This document shows positions 25,001 to 36,944 of a stretch of 64,000 nucleotides of DNA, in pieces. The stretch's first letter is position 1, and each line of letters opens with the position of its first letter. The DNA comes from Gnetum montanum (taxonomy: Eukaryota > Streptophyta > Gnetopsida > Gnetales > Gnetaceae). The stretch lies in assembly GCA_015680685.1 (NCBI GenBank), contig MNCI01015911.1, forward strand, positions 1 to 64,000. The letters run 5' to 3'. The translations under genes and the position numbers were made by a program. The notes beneath the pieces were generated by a model. It ran no database searches. It saw only the letters and a program-made list of their open reading frames with translations, and was not told the DNA's origin.

Positions 25001-25098
25001 TGAGGAACTGGTGGATCTTGGTTATGTGTGTTATGCCACTAACTGTCTCTTGTGTTAGTCCTAGGCGGTGAAGTGCTGTTGTGCGAAGAAGAAGACAT
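22030..25098 (-). pseudogene. B2 gag-pro polyprotein
   Basis: Starts at 25098 with MSSSSHNSTSPP and continues in frame through 24834-24376 (a Gly/His/Ser-rich segment like that of B1). The gag core lies at 23821-23576 (AMGFYYALLHLCPGHGYSQR, HLVDGLRHEIRRTLSTYAQG), the charged linker at 23551-23150, and the Pro/Tyr/Gln-rich segment and protease at 22937-22392. The protease motif reads ESGSKVNLISQEMY, so the catalytic aspartate of D(S/T)GS is glutamate here. The second half of the protease is at 22352-22071 (ITIPLGLVEDIVIIVCGW). Two frameshifts and several stops are present. Confidence 0.85.
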
Positions 25099-25223
25099 TT
25101 TCATCTTATTCAATGTGAGATTTACCATTGTCTTATATTTTCTTGATTAACCCTAAGGGTTCATTCTAGTATCCCAACGATATGAATGATTTCCTATGTT
25201 CTACGTGGTGCACAAACAAATAA

Positions 25224-25242
25224 GTCCCTGACAACAGTGCCA
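25224..25242 (-). promoter_or_regulatory. B2 primer-binding site
   Basis: On the minus strand TGGCACTGTTGTCAGGGAC lies one base inside the 5' LTR border (25244). It is the tRNA-Asp-like site of B1 with further C-to-T and G-to-A changes. Confidence 0.8.
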
Positions 25243-25243
25243 A

Positions 25244-26057
25244 TGATGAGTGGCGAGGTACCCCTACACTCAACCATACAAATACGAGCGTTTCACGCAC
25301 AATTCAGTCGAACTCCAAGGACTAAGTGCTTATGCACCTTAATGGAACACTCAAGGTTAATCAATCACTATCTTCACAAACTTACTTTTATTGTCACGAT
25401 TGTATGGTTAAGTAAGCTTGAGGTATAGGATTTTTATAACTTTTATCTTTTTAATGTCTTGTGCTAATAGGGGAAGGTAAAGAGAACTAAGTGACTAACT
25501 TACATTAACTATTTACTAACTAAGTTCTAATTTTTCCTAACACCAGTATCCATTCCCACTTTCCACACACATCTTGAACTAGTGCAATGTTGCTGGGATT
25601 ACCAAACACTAATCATTACTGGGTTACCAAGCCCTACACACATGCTCGAAGCAGTCATACTGAGTGTACTTAATTAGGAGAGTCAAGGATTGAGAGAGAG
25701 ATTAATTAACTAGGAAAGAATTTAAACATTCAACAATAATTAATTACTCTTTAGCTTAATCTTTATGCTGCAAGGTTTATCATAAAGTTCTTCTTTATTT
25801 CCGTACACAAATTTGTGCTCAGGTACAAATTGCTCGAATAAAGATCCATTCACTCTATGACTCCTACTGCAGGCACACAAGAATTATTCTAACTCTGGAA
25901 TGGTAAAAATCCAAGAGTTTAGCTAAGGGTCTAAGTCTAACTCCCTTAAACAAGGGAAGCCACCTCTTATTTATAGAAGATGAGGCAATATGCGATATCA
26001 CATACGCAATATTGCATGGAAGATGCGATATCGCGTACATGATATTGCGGCTCATCA
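25244..26057 (-). repeat. B2 5' LTR
   Basis: 814 bp on the minus strand. It keeps the palindromic cluster (25985-26050, including ATGCGATATCGCGTACATGA) and a TATA box (25968-25975, TATTTATA on the plus strand). It ends at the AAGGT duplication. Confidence 0.92.
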
Positions 26058-26895
26058 AAGGTTGAGTATGAAGCCCTATGTATCAAAATTAAAATAGCTT
26101 TGGAGGAAGGAATTAAAAGAATTATAATTGAAGAAGATTCAAAGCTTATTTGTGAATAGGTTAAAGGTGAATGTGTAGTAAAAATCTCTTTCTTGAGGCC
26201 ATATAAACAACTCATTTGTAACTTATTAGACTAGTTTGAGCACTATGAAATACAACATATATCCAGAGAAAATAACCAATTAGAAAATGAGCAAGAAATA
26301 GCAACCTCAACATTTGATTTGTTAAAGATTACAAAATATAAAAGAGTTGTAATTGAAGTTGAGAATCAACCTTCAATTCTAGATAATGTAGAACACTTCC
26401 AAGGATTTGAAGATGATGATCAGTTACTCAGGTTTTTGAAGAATAAGGGAGAATTTGAGAATAAAGTTATATCTAAACAAGAAGTTTCATCATAACTTAA
26501 GCCAAATTTTATTCCAAAAAAGACAATTGATTATGAGCATAAGTTTAACAAAAGATTACATAAGGGGATGGAGTCCAAAACCTAGATGATCAAGCTTATG
26601 AAATGATAAAGTTGAAATCTAAAGAAACACCAAGAGTGTTGAATGTCACTAAAGGAAATGATTCCATTTTTAGACAAAAATTATGATCCTTGCTAAAGGA
26701 TAACTTGGGTAATTTCATATGGTCCTAAGATGATCATAGAGCATAGCTCATAAGATTCCATTAATCAAAGATTGTAAGGTGGTAAGGCAAAAGCAAAGAA
26801 AGATTAATCCAATTTGTGAAGTAGCCATGGAAGCCAAAATCAAAAAGCTATTACAATCCCTAATTATATATTCTATCTAATATTCAATTTTTCTA
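26058..26895 (+). pseudogene. A3: second RNase H followed by RT start
   Basis: After the AAGGT duplication the plus strand reads VEYEALCIKIKIALEEGIKR, then EEDSKLICE, YKQLICNLLD and EHYEIQHISRENNQLENE, a well-kept Tat-type RNase H domain. A linker of roughly 150 codons follows (QPSILDNVEHFQGFEDDDQL). From about 26690 the N-terminal RT leader appears (LLKDNLGNFIWS, CKVVRQKQRKINPICE, AKIKKLLQSLIIYSI). The RT is cut off at about 26895, where family-B noncoding sequence begins. The order RNase H then RT is the reverse of A1. Confidence 0.65.
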
Positions 26896-28450
26896 GCTAA
26901 TTCAATTTAGTCATGGTTGAGATGCCCCATCTTGAATCAAGAACTAGTAAGTGTATTTTCACTCTTTATTTTATAGTTTTTATTTATCATTTTGCTATTT
27001 CTTAAAAAAATTTCAATTCTTAATAGGTTTTCCATTTCTTTTTTTTTTTCTTTATAATTTTCTCTTTTCCTAAGTCATTTCCTTTATGTTTTATGGATGG
27101 TTACTATGTTTTTGTTAATAACGATGTTGCCAGTCATGATGTAGAAGTCAATGCCATGTGTTGGATCTTTATCTTATGCTATCAAGTTGAGTGGATAAAT
27201 AATTGGATAATGCAATGAGAGCACATCATCTATTCTTCTAAATTCTCTAAATAAAAGGTCTTTATCATGAAAGAAATATGGTTCTTCTCATATAAAATTA
27301 AAATTAACTTATGATTATTGTGCCTTGAAGAAAAGGGAAAAGATCAAGTGGGAATGGAAAATAATATAACATCAAGGTAATTTTTTTGGTTTTCTTCTTG
27401 ACTACCTTCTTAATACCTATGACTCCTCATGGAATGTATCATCACTTCTACTATTGACCATAAAGGAAGTATGTCCTTGTAAGGTGTGGTTTTCAAAAAA
27501 AATTTAGAAAAAGAGAAGAAAGAAAAAAATGAATAAAACAAACAATGGGAATTCAAAGCACATCTCTCTAAAGATCTCTTGGGATACAAGCACTAGTTAT
27601 GTAGCTAGAAGGACATGTTATCCATGTCTAAAGACACCTCTCTCACTAAGGCCCAAATTTCTTCCTTAATAATCTCTAAAAATACTTCCTTCTTCTCTTT
27701 TTCTCTCTCTTTGAAATGATGCTCATTCTTTGTGAGTATTGTGGACTCATGATGGTAGGCTAGAAGGGACAAATCAATGCGAGGCTATTTTTAATGGTTT
27801 GAACTTGGTCTTAAACTTTGATGGATAGGTATGATGGTCATCTAAGTCACAACTAACATAAGAACCAATTATGGACATGGTTAGGTACCTCACATCCCAA
27901 TCTTTGTAATCCCTTCTCATTCCATTATTTAGCTCACTACTAGATTTAATTATGTGTCTAATAATTTTGTATAGTTTAGTGTGGAATTCCAACTAAGGTG
28001 ATTGTATGTTGTTTGGAACTAAGGCATGATTCACATTTAACTTCTAAAGTGTCCATGAACATCTATAGGAGTCGGTATGCAAGGACAATATGGCAGTAGC
28101 CTACTTTGGGAAGGACCCACTTACATGTATTTTGTTGATCATTGCTTTGAACTAGAACATCACAACTTCAAGGGCATCATGAACAACTTCTCTAAATTTA
28201 TGCACGATTTTGTGACTACTTCTCATTAATTTTGATTATCTTTAATTCGTTTATATTGAAATTTCCTCTTAATTCAAAATTTCTTGGTCATTTTGGAACC
28301 ACATGTTTTTCAATATTTCAATGTGTTTGAAATATCTTGCAAACTAGACCTTTGATTTTAGTTATTTGACCACTTGTGAGATTCAAGAGTTAAGCTCATT
28401 TATCATGGGGGCTAAGGATGCAATTTTTAAAATTTTTCTAACACCTCATT
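26896..28450 (+). mobile_element. Detached family-B 3' noncoding block
   Basis: The sequence matches the noncoding block of B1 in the plus orientation: TAGTCATGGTTGAGATGCCCC near 26908 corresponds to motif 2, GGGAATTCAAAGCACA near 27549 and CTACTTTGGGAAGGACCCAC near 28100 match B1 at about 15962 and 16475, and TATCATGGGGGCTAAGGATGC at 28401 corresponds to motif 3. Neither gag nor LTR is attached. It begins inside the A3 reverse transcriptase and fades soon after motif 3. Confidence 0.65.
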
Positions 28451-29039
28451 TTCAAAAATTATGGTAAGTAATAGTAAAAATAATCAAAATGACTTAAACA
28501 ACTTGATGATTTTAGTTATCTTATGGCCTTGGGAAACATTATTATGAAATCTCCTTGTGTAGGCTAAGAAAGTTGCATGTTTTGGCAGAAAACATCGTAA
28601 AACTTAGTTTTTGACCTATGAAAAACCCTTATTTGCCATCCAAAAAAAAAGCTATGAAAAATACATTCAAGGTCTAAAACCATTCTGTGTTGTCTCTTAG
28701 GTTAAAGACATTGACATGGGATGGAGAAAATTCCAACAACCCTATTAATGTGGTGAAGGAAAAAATAAAAAATGCCATAAAATAAGCAGAAAAAAAAACA
28801 AAAAATCCTATATGTTTGGGTAAGAAAAAAAAACCAAAATGTTTATTCAAAAAGCAAAAAAACTTGAAAATCATTTCTAGGATAATTAGAAATACCTAAA
28901 ACCCTGATTCTATGTAATTAAAAACCAAAACAGTTTAGCATAAATAGGGGTGTAAGGTGAGAATCACTAAAAATACTTCTAAAAATAAAAATGGTGTATG
29001 TGTGCACCATGGATGAAGTAGTATGTAAATATTTATTTT
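28451..29039. other. Unassigned AT-rich DNA
   Basis: No gene or recognisable repeat seen. A-rich runs near 28780-28860 produce spurious open frames. Confidence 0.5.
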
Positions 29040-29830
29040 ATGTTATTTGTTAGGTAAATATGTGACGTTACCATATTATCATAGTATAAAAAAATATGTT
29101 TTTGTTATGAAAATATACCACATTACATGTCATGTAATAAGGTTTAGATATGGAGTTACTTTATTATTTATTTATTTTTGGTATACATATCATGTTATTT
29201 TTTATACAACATTACTAGTTTATATTTTATTTTATAGATTTTGTAATTATATCTTTTAATTTTTTAAAAAATATGACATCATATTTCTATCTTAGTAAAA
29301 TATACTACATTTTATTTTTTTCAAATGAAATAAATATAGTACATTATCTCATGCATCTATAAAATAATATTTTCATTTTAGGTATGTACACTAGTTTTTA
29401 TTTTATAATATATCATCTTATTTTTTATTTTATTAAAAAATACCATATAAAATATTACAGTTTATTTTATTAAAATATACTATGTTAAAAAATTAGTATT
29501 TTATTTTATATTAACGCAACACTAATTTTATTTTATTTAAATACATTATATTACCTTTTTATTCTATATGATATGATATTTTTTATTTTATAAAAATAAT
29601 CATAATATCTTTATTTTATGATGTTAAATTCGTAGTATTGTATCAATGTTATATTTTATTCTAATAATATTTGTTATATAAAAACTATAACATTTTAACA
29701 TCAGAAATAATAAGGTGCAAAATATATAAAAATTTCTATATCATAACTTTATTTATTTACCCATGTTAAATATCAAAATAATACAAAAGTGTTATTTAGT
29801 ATGGAAGCACTTTTAATACTTAATGGTGGA
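29040..29830 (+). repeat. AT-rich dispersed repeat, copy of 38390-39050
   Basis: Extended similarity to the later AT-rich region: both contain TTATATTAACRCAACACTAATTT, TATGTTATATTACCTTTTTATT-like and CATAACTTTATTTA stretches in the same order, and both end near TTATTTAGTATGNAANCACTTTTA. Substitutions and small indels are frequent, so the copies are old. Confidence 0.75.
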
Positions 29831-30105
29831 AGTTACCACTTTGATAGTTACAGGTTAGTACCACCACTAGGTTGGTATCACCACTACATCAATCAAGAAT
29901 ATAAGTAGTGGAGGTAGTGAGACATTTTTGTAAATAAATGGTTCTTTAGTGTAACAATACCATATGCGAGTATAAATAGAATGGGTGGTCCTAGCCTCAC
30001 CATGATATTTTTTTTCCTTTTTGCAAACTATAAACTCCATCAAATACAACATTGAGATCAAATTGGTAAAGATTGGAAGATCCATAAAATGCTAAGCTTG
30101 TTTTT
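29831..30105 (+). promoter_or_regulatory. Possible promoter segment with TATA box
   Basis: TATAAATA at 29971-29978 in the context GCGAGTATAAATAGAATGGG, preceded by short repeats of TACCACT and ACCACCACTA (29835-29880). It could be the U3 of a degraded LTR adjoining the AT-rich repeat. No gene follows; B3 begins 130 bases downstream. Confidence 0.3.
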
Positions 30106-30996
30106 TGATGAGCGGCAAGGTACCCCTACACCCAACCATACGAATCACAAGCGTTCACACATGATCTAGTCAAATTCGGTGGATAAAACTAGTTATGGTA
30201 TCTAGATCATTAGGCTTTGATCGTAGTTCACTATCTTCCCACTTGGACTAGTGGTAGCTTTGTCACATATGGTTTAGTCCAAAGTGAGGCATATGATGTT
30301 GTCTAATTCTATGCTGCTCCTAATGATGATAAAGGGATAAATTAACTAAGCTAATGAATAGTGAAAATAAGATCTAAACTAGCTTAGCTAGCCTAATACA
30401 AGTACCCATCCCACTTTCCTAAACATATCTTGAACACATATAGCACTACTGGGCTACCAAATGTTAAGCATTTCTAGGTTACTAAGCACTATATGTATGC
30501 TTGAAGTGGTCGTACTTGTGTTCATTAACAACTAGAAATTAATTACTTAATTTAAATGCATTAAAGTAAACTGCATGCAAGTAAAGTGCATTAAAGGAAA
30601 CATTAATCAATTCTTAGTGTTGCAAGGATTATCAAAAGAGTTTATTTTTATTCTCATCACACTACTACGCTTAGGTACATTAGTGTTCGAACAAAGATCT
30701 GTATATACTTAGACTCTTGCTATGGGCACTCAAAAAATATTCTAACTCTAGAGAAAACAAACTACGAGAGCTTCACTACTATAACAAAAACTAATGAAAA
30801 ACTAATTTGAAATGGTGAGCTCAAGTGCTATATCTATAGGCTAGCTCATACTGTACAACATTGAATATTCAATGTTGCATCCTAGGCTTCGATGTCGGGT
30901 ACCCACTATCAAGGCCTTGTTATCGAAGCATTGTTATTGGAGCCTACCAAAAATTTGACTTTTTATTAGATAACCTAGCCAACTGATGATTCATCA
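30106..30996 (-). repeat. B3 3' LTR
   Basis: 891 bp. On the plus strand it begins TGATGAGCGGCAAGGTACCC and ends GATTCATCA, followed by the polypurine tract complement TACCCCCATGACT. It matches 36079-36944 and, more distantly, the LTRs of B1, B2 and C. Confidence 0.88.
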
Positions 30997-31009
30997 TACC
31001 CCCATGACT

Positions 31010-33155
31010 AAATAAAAACTCAACATCGAGTTAGAAAAAATGAGGAACAAGTTCCTTACAAAATATTAGGAATGTATGGGATTATTGATTGATATGCAAA
31101 CTATTGACGGACTCTGAGTACCACATTACAAAATTTTATTCAAGTGGATGCATACAAAATGATAGAGTGACAAAAAGATTGGATAGACTTTGAAGATTAC
31201 AAAATTTGTAGAGGTCTTCAAAAATTCGCTGAAGATTATTCTTCTTATTCTCGCTAGTGGTGGAAAACTTTTAACCTTGATTGTTATGTCAATGATTTTC
31301 TAGGTATGCAAAACATTCTTGAAGGGTGAACTAAAATTTCTTCTCATTGTCCCATGGATCTAGCAACATGCAGAGTTTGAGCTGTTATCTTGTATGTGTT
31401 ATGATTTGTCCATGGGCATATCCTTTGTTGTTCCTCTCTTGGCTTTGTTTCCATGCCTGGAAAAAGACCTTCTTCCTTAGGCATTTCTTTTAGCATCACT
31501 TGTAGTCACCAAAATCTCAACATTAGTTTTGGTAAATTTTCCTTAATAATTAATGCTTTTCAAATCTCTTATTTTTATTTTAAGCACAAGGTGATTACAA
31601 CATACTATGCCCAAGGCTATGGGTAACTAAAATCATCAAGCTAAACACATTATTTTGATCAAATAGTATTAAGTACCATGATGTTCAAAAATATGAGGTT
31701 GGAAAATTTTAAGGTAGGAATCCCTAGCCCCCATGACTAATAAGCGTAACTCTAGAAGCACATAGGTTTTCGAATAATTGAAACAAAAGGTCTAATTTAG
31801 AAGATGTCCAAGAAATATTAATGTATATGGAAATAGAAAATAGGAAAAATTAATGAAACAAATGAGAAGGACTCCCAAAATCATGCATAAATTTAGAGAA
31901 ACCATCATTGCTATTTTGAAAGATGTGAAGGTTAGTTCACAGCCATGATCAACAAAAGTTATGCAAGTGGATCCTCCCCAAAGTAGGCCCTTGCCATCAT
32001 GCCTTTGTAGAACCACTTTTGTAAATGTCCATGGGCGCCTGAGAAGTTAAATGCAGACCATGCCTTTGTTCCAAACAACACACAACTTCTGTGGTTAGGA
32101 TGTTGCACTATACTACACAAAACCAAAAGGCTCATAATCATATGTAGCAATGAGGTGAATAATGGAATGAGAAGGGATTGTAGAGATCAGGATGTAAGCT
32201 GCTTGACCATGTTCACAATAGGTTCTTGTGACAAGTATGATTAAAATGATCAACATACCTATTCATCCAAGTTCAGACTAAGTCCATACCATGAACAGTG
32301 ACCTCACATTGATGTGTTCCATCTTGTCAACTACTATGTGTCCACAACCACCTTTAATAATAATCATCACTCCAGAAAGAGAAGAAAAGAGAAGAAGGAA
32401 GGAAGGGCCTTAGTTAGAGGGGTGCCTTTAGGCATGGGTAATATGTATTTTCAACCCCATAACTCGTTCTTGTAGCCCGTTATTGTGTCTAATGGATGTG
32501 CTTGCAATTCCCATCATTGTTTTTATCTTTTTATTTCTTCTTCTTTCTTTCTTTTTTCTATTTTTGTATTATTTTTGTTTGTTTGTTTTTTTTTAAGAAT
32601 GGAAACCACACCATGCAAAGATGTAGCTTCCTTTTTATTGGTTGATGGAGGGGTGATGATACATTCTAAGAGGAGTCATAAACCACATGAAGTTTAAAAG
32701 AGAACCCAACAAGTCCCTTTGAGGCCACACTCATACCATTCCCACAGAATCATTTCCTCTTTCTTTAAGGTACAATGATCATTGATTAATTTCAGTTTCA
32801 TAAAATAAGAACCAAATTTTTTTTATGAAAAATAATTTTTATTCAAAGAATTGAAGGGATGGATGAGGTGGTCTCATTGCTTTACATAATTACTTACCCA
32901 ATTATCTTGATAGCATAGAACAAAAACCCAACACATAGCGTTGACTTATACATCATGACTTGGAAATTGTATTAATAAAAACATAAAATACATTCATAAA
33001 ACATAAAGAGAATGACTCAAGAAAAGAGAAAAATATTAAGAAATGGAAAACATATGAAAAATTAGAAAATTTGAAAGAAATAGGAAAATGTTTTAAAAAT
33101 TGTAAAAAAAAGGATGAAAAATACTTATTAGTTCCTAAACTAGGATGGAGCATCT
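31010..33155 (-). other. B3 3' noncoding block
   Basis: Counterpart of the B1 block, with motif 3 at 31728-31735 and motif 2 at 33156-33163. The phrase CATGGGTAATATGTATTTTC and ACCACACCATGCAAAGATGT (plus strand, 32430-32620) recur in other copies. No coding sequence is supported. Confidence 0.65.
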
Positions 33156-33259
33156 CCCCCATGACTAATCTTATGGTTACACATTTGAAATATGGACCAC
33201 ATAATCCCTTAGTTATACACCATTGGTTTGTCACCTCTCACTATTACTAATTTAATTAA

Positions 33260-35946
33260 TCATGTGGTAGAACATCTGACATTGGTGATAGTCTCGTTTG
33301 GATCATTTAGAGATGATTCTTCATATGGACTTGAATGTATTTCTATTTTGGAAGTTCCAAATGTGTTTGCTTCTTCTTCTTGATTTTCTATTTTAATTTC
33401 CAAGTCTCCATGTTTAATATCATTTTCTAGTGTATAATTAGAGTGTAAGATATCTATATCTAAGTCCTTTGTTTGGTCCATTTTCTTAAGTCTAGAACTA
33501 ATAAGTAGATCAATTGTCTTCATACATCTCTGAAACAATATTAGATTCTCATTTTCAAGCCACTGGGTGTCTTCTTGTTTAGTGGCTACTACATAGATTG
33601 GTTTTTGCTCACACACTTGCTCTTGAAATTTGTTATGGGCTATATTAATATTTTAAATTTCTTCCCACAATTGCACCATTTACTATTAGTAGTCATGCAT
33701 GGATTCTTCTATCTCTCCATAATGATAGGTTCATCGTTTATGTCTTATGTTAGAGTGGTGATGGTTGTTTGCTTTTGTGTATGATTAGGAGACATCATTT
33801 TTGTGAGGAAGGTTATTACATCAGATTGGCCTTGTGTTGGTTTAGGTGATGTAGTAGGTCCATGAGTGTTTTGATTCAACTTACGACCCTTCCTCTAGAA
33901 GGAATGTTTCCTATGTTGTAGTTGAGACCCATTAGCGTTATCATTTATATGCATGTTCATAGCACAAGTGGCATTCATTTTTCGATGTTGTGATGCTAAA
34001 AATTCCTATGTTGTTGGAGGTGACATACGGTGGAGGTGAGTATAAGAATATTGAGTATATGATGCAGGGTGAGAGGTGTGAGGTGGTGATCTCGTATAAG
34101 ATGTTGTGGGATAATGATGTTTGAGAGAGTAGTAGTAGTGATTTGAAGTAGAGGAAGTAAAAATAGTTGGTGAAGTAGGGTGTTGAACATAATATCCATG
34201 TGGGTTCGGTTGGTAGTAAGGGTAATGCTGATATGGTGGTGGCCTCCCCCATGACTATGGGTTTTTCCATTGTGGTTGATGATAATGTTGAGGCTGGTAA
34301 TATGCCCTCCTAGGATAGTACAATTGGTTTTGGGGTTGTCTAAAATTACTATGTGGAAGAGGAAATATCTTGGGCCTGTACTTTTGTACAAACTTAAAAT
34401 TTAATACCCCTACCAGCTCTTATGTAGATGCAACAAGATTGGGCAATGGTTGTTTGAATGGTCATATATGAAAATGTCACATCCATTATCTTCATCTATG
34501 GTTGAGTTTATAGCCTCACTTTCTTCAACCATTTTTCATGTTTGCTGATAAGTGTTCTTACCTATCTCTTGGTTCTTTTTCCTCCTTTTGTTGTGATCAC
34601 TTGATTCATTTTGCACTACTTCTTCTCTATGATTTCTTCACAAGTTTTAACTTTCTCATTCATCAATTTTGACATCTTATTCAACTTTTCTTTAATCTCA
34701 ACAATAGAATTTTGTATTAGTAAGGTCCATTGTAAAATCACCTCATCAAAGCTACCTCTTTTTCCTTATCATAGATATGGATGCTTTTCTTTTGTAGAGT
34801 TGGATCCTACTTATTTTCCTCTACATTCTCTCATCTACATAGCTCTCCTTCTTCTTTTGCCACACGCTTAATCAACTCTTTGATCTAATGAATTTATAGC
34901 TCGTATAATTGACCTAGAGAATACATCCCAAGGGTCTCCCTTTTTTCATTACGAAGCCCATCTATGATGTGGAAAAGTTTCCTTTCCTTAGAGAAACCAT
35001 GGCCTAGGCATCTATATAGTAGCGAATAGTATCTTTCCAAGGCCACTTCCAAGGGTTCATGATTTTCTTGTTTCCACTCTTGGATTTTTTTTTCTTAGGT
35101 TGGACACCCACATAGGTTTCATATTTTTTGTTGAAAATTTCTAGCATTATGGACCATTGGTTAATGGAACTTGGTTCCAACGATCTATACCAACTTTTAG
35201 CTTCATCAATTAGTGTCCTAGGAAAGAGCTTAAGCTTTTGTGATCCACTTTCAATGTTGTATAAGGCATATGCATCATGGAAGGCTTGTAGATGATGTTG
35301 TGGCTTAGAATCATAACCTCCAAAAACTTAGGAATATCATTAATATTAAGCCTAGGTAGGAAACTTTCCTTGCGATGCTTATGAGGTATCTTAATCACCT
35401 CTCTGATCTACATCAAGCTCTTAGTGGCCAATAAGGGCTCATCATCATCAAACATGTGATGATGAAAATTTCTATTTCTATTTATTTGATTATGAAAATC
35501 TTGTCTATGATCATTATGATGCCTTTAATTTTTCCCTTAGGTTTGATTTATATTTTTGTCCTATCCTTGTAGTGGAGCTCTATCTATATACCTACCTTCA
35601 TCTTCATTAGGACTAGACATTGAAGAGAAAGAGGAAGAGGAAGATGAGAAGTTGGAAGAATTACCATGGCTTCTATAGTTCTTCCCATGATCCCTTAATT
35701 TATCTTTTCTAAGTTTAGAGGAGGTCCTAGGCCATGAGGCCCTCCTTGTTCTAGGACTTTCTCCATCTCCTCTAGGATTGTCTGCACTAGTTGAATGTAG
35801 TCATTGGATGTAGTAAGGTCTAAATGAGCATAGGAAGCACCTGTTTGAGGTTGTTCACTCCAATTTTCCTTAGTATATATCCTATCATTTCTCCTATGAG
35901 TGTTCTCATCATACGATGCATTATGGGTCCTATGTGAAGAAGACAT
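33260..35946 (-). pseudogene. B3 gag
   Basis: The start at 35946 reads MSSSHRTHNASYDENTHRR. The gag core lies around 35300-34850 but is heavily broken (for example HASSMMHMPYTTLK-like stretches; GLRNEKRETLG near 34950). A Pro/Tyr/His-rich segment follows at 34390-33950. The last open part, 33616-33260, reads YVVATKQEDTQWLENENLIL and has relatives at the same place in B1 and B2. No D(S/T)G protease motif was found between 33990 and 33620, so this copy seems to lack protease. Confidence 0.65.
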
Positions 35947-36059
35947 GTTTTTTCCTGATAATGTGTGTGACTTAAAATATTAATGTTTTTTAAAAGATTG
36001 ATCATTAATACCTTTATAGTAATTATGTATAATATAACTAATCTATATAACTAGCACCA

Positions 36060-36077
36060 TCCTTGGCAACGATGCCA
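36060..36077 (-). promoter_or_regulatory. B3 primer-binding site
   Basis: On the minus strand TGGCATCGTTGCCAAGGA stands one base from the 5' LTR border at 36079, matching the B1 site except for one C-to-T change. Confidence 0.85.
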
Positions 36078-36078
36078 A

Positions 36079-36944
36079 TGATGAGCAATGAGGTATTCCT
36101 ACGCCCAACCATACGAATCACAAGCATTCACACACGATCCAGTTCAATTCCATGGATGGAACTAGTTGTGGTATCTAGATCATTAAGCTTTGATTATAGT
36201 TCATTATCTTCCTACTTGGACTAGTGGTAGCTTTGTCACATATGGTTTAGTCTAAAGTGAGACATATGATGTTGTCTAATTCTATGCTGCTCCTAATGAC
36301 GATAAAGAAATAAATTAACTAAGCTAATGAACAATGGAAAATAAGATCTAAACTAGCCTAGTTAGCCTAACCTAAGTACCCATCCCACTTTCCTAAACAC
36401 ATGTAGCACTACTGGGCTACCAAATGTTGAGCATTGTTGGGTTACCAAGCACTATATGTGTGCTCGAAGTGGTCATGCTTGTGTTCATTAACAACTAGAA
36501 ATTAATTGCTTAATTTAAATGCATTAAAGTAAAGTGCATTAAAGGAAACATTAATCTATTCTCAGTGCTATAAGGATTGTTAAAAGAGTTTGTTTTTATT
36601 CCTATCACACTGTTACACTCAAGTATATCAATGTTTGAATAAAAATCCGTACACACTCAGACTCTTGCTATGGGCACTCAGAAAATATTCTAACTTTGTA
36701 GAACACAAACTACAAGAGATTTGCTACTATAACAAAAATTGATGAAAAATTAATTTGAAATTGTGAGGCCAAGCACTATATTTATAGGTTGGCCCATACC
36801 CTGCAACATTGGATATTCGACGTTGCGTCATGAGCTCCAATGTTGGATACTTGATGTTGAGTACCCGATATTGGGGCCTTGTTATCGAAGCCTACCAAAA
36901 TGTTGACTTTTTATCAGATAATCCAACCAACTAACAATTTATCA
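36079..36944 (-). repeat. B3 5' LTR
   Basis: 866 bp on the minus strand, with a TATA-like TATTTATAGG (plus strand near 36779) and a U3 made of imperfect GATATTCGACGTTGCG / GTTGGATACTTGATGTTG palindromic pieces in place of the GATATCGC cluster. Confidence 0.88.

Larger units (their letters stand above)
18976..26057 (-). mobile_element. B2: non-autonomous gag-pro LTR retrotransposon
   Basis: A complete 7.1-kb element in the minus orientation, with LTRs at 18976-19742 (3') and 25244-26057 (5'), both bounded TG...CA and flanked by AAGGT. Contents mirror B1: gag (from 25098 down), protease-like domain (about 22470-22400), 3' noncoding block and four CATGGGGG motifs; no RT or integrase. It sits inside the second RNase H of A3. 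Coding frames carry two frameshifts and stops. Confidence 0.92.
30106..36944 (-). mobile_element. B3: non-autonomous gag-only LTR retrotransposon
   Basis: A 6.8-kb minus-strand element with LTRs at 30106-30996 (3') and 36079-36944 (5'), polypurine tract, primer-binding site and a decayed gag. Compared with B1 and B2 it is a separate subfamily: the LTRs differ in the U3 and gag is more diverged, and I found no protease motif. It retains all four CATGGGGG motifs. The flanks (TTTTT and ATTTC) are not a clean duplication, so the outer borders carry some doubt. Confidence 0.85.

Noticed and set aside
33953-34391. Two overlapping minus-strand frames of 109 and 131 codons in B3
   Set aside because: They are alternative phases of the decayed His/Tyr/Pro-rich gag segment; neither is a separate gene.
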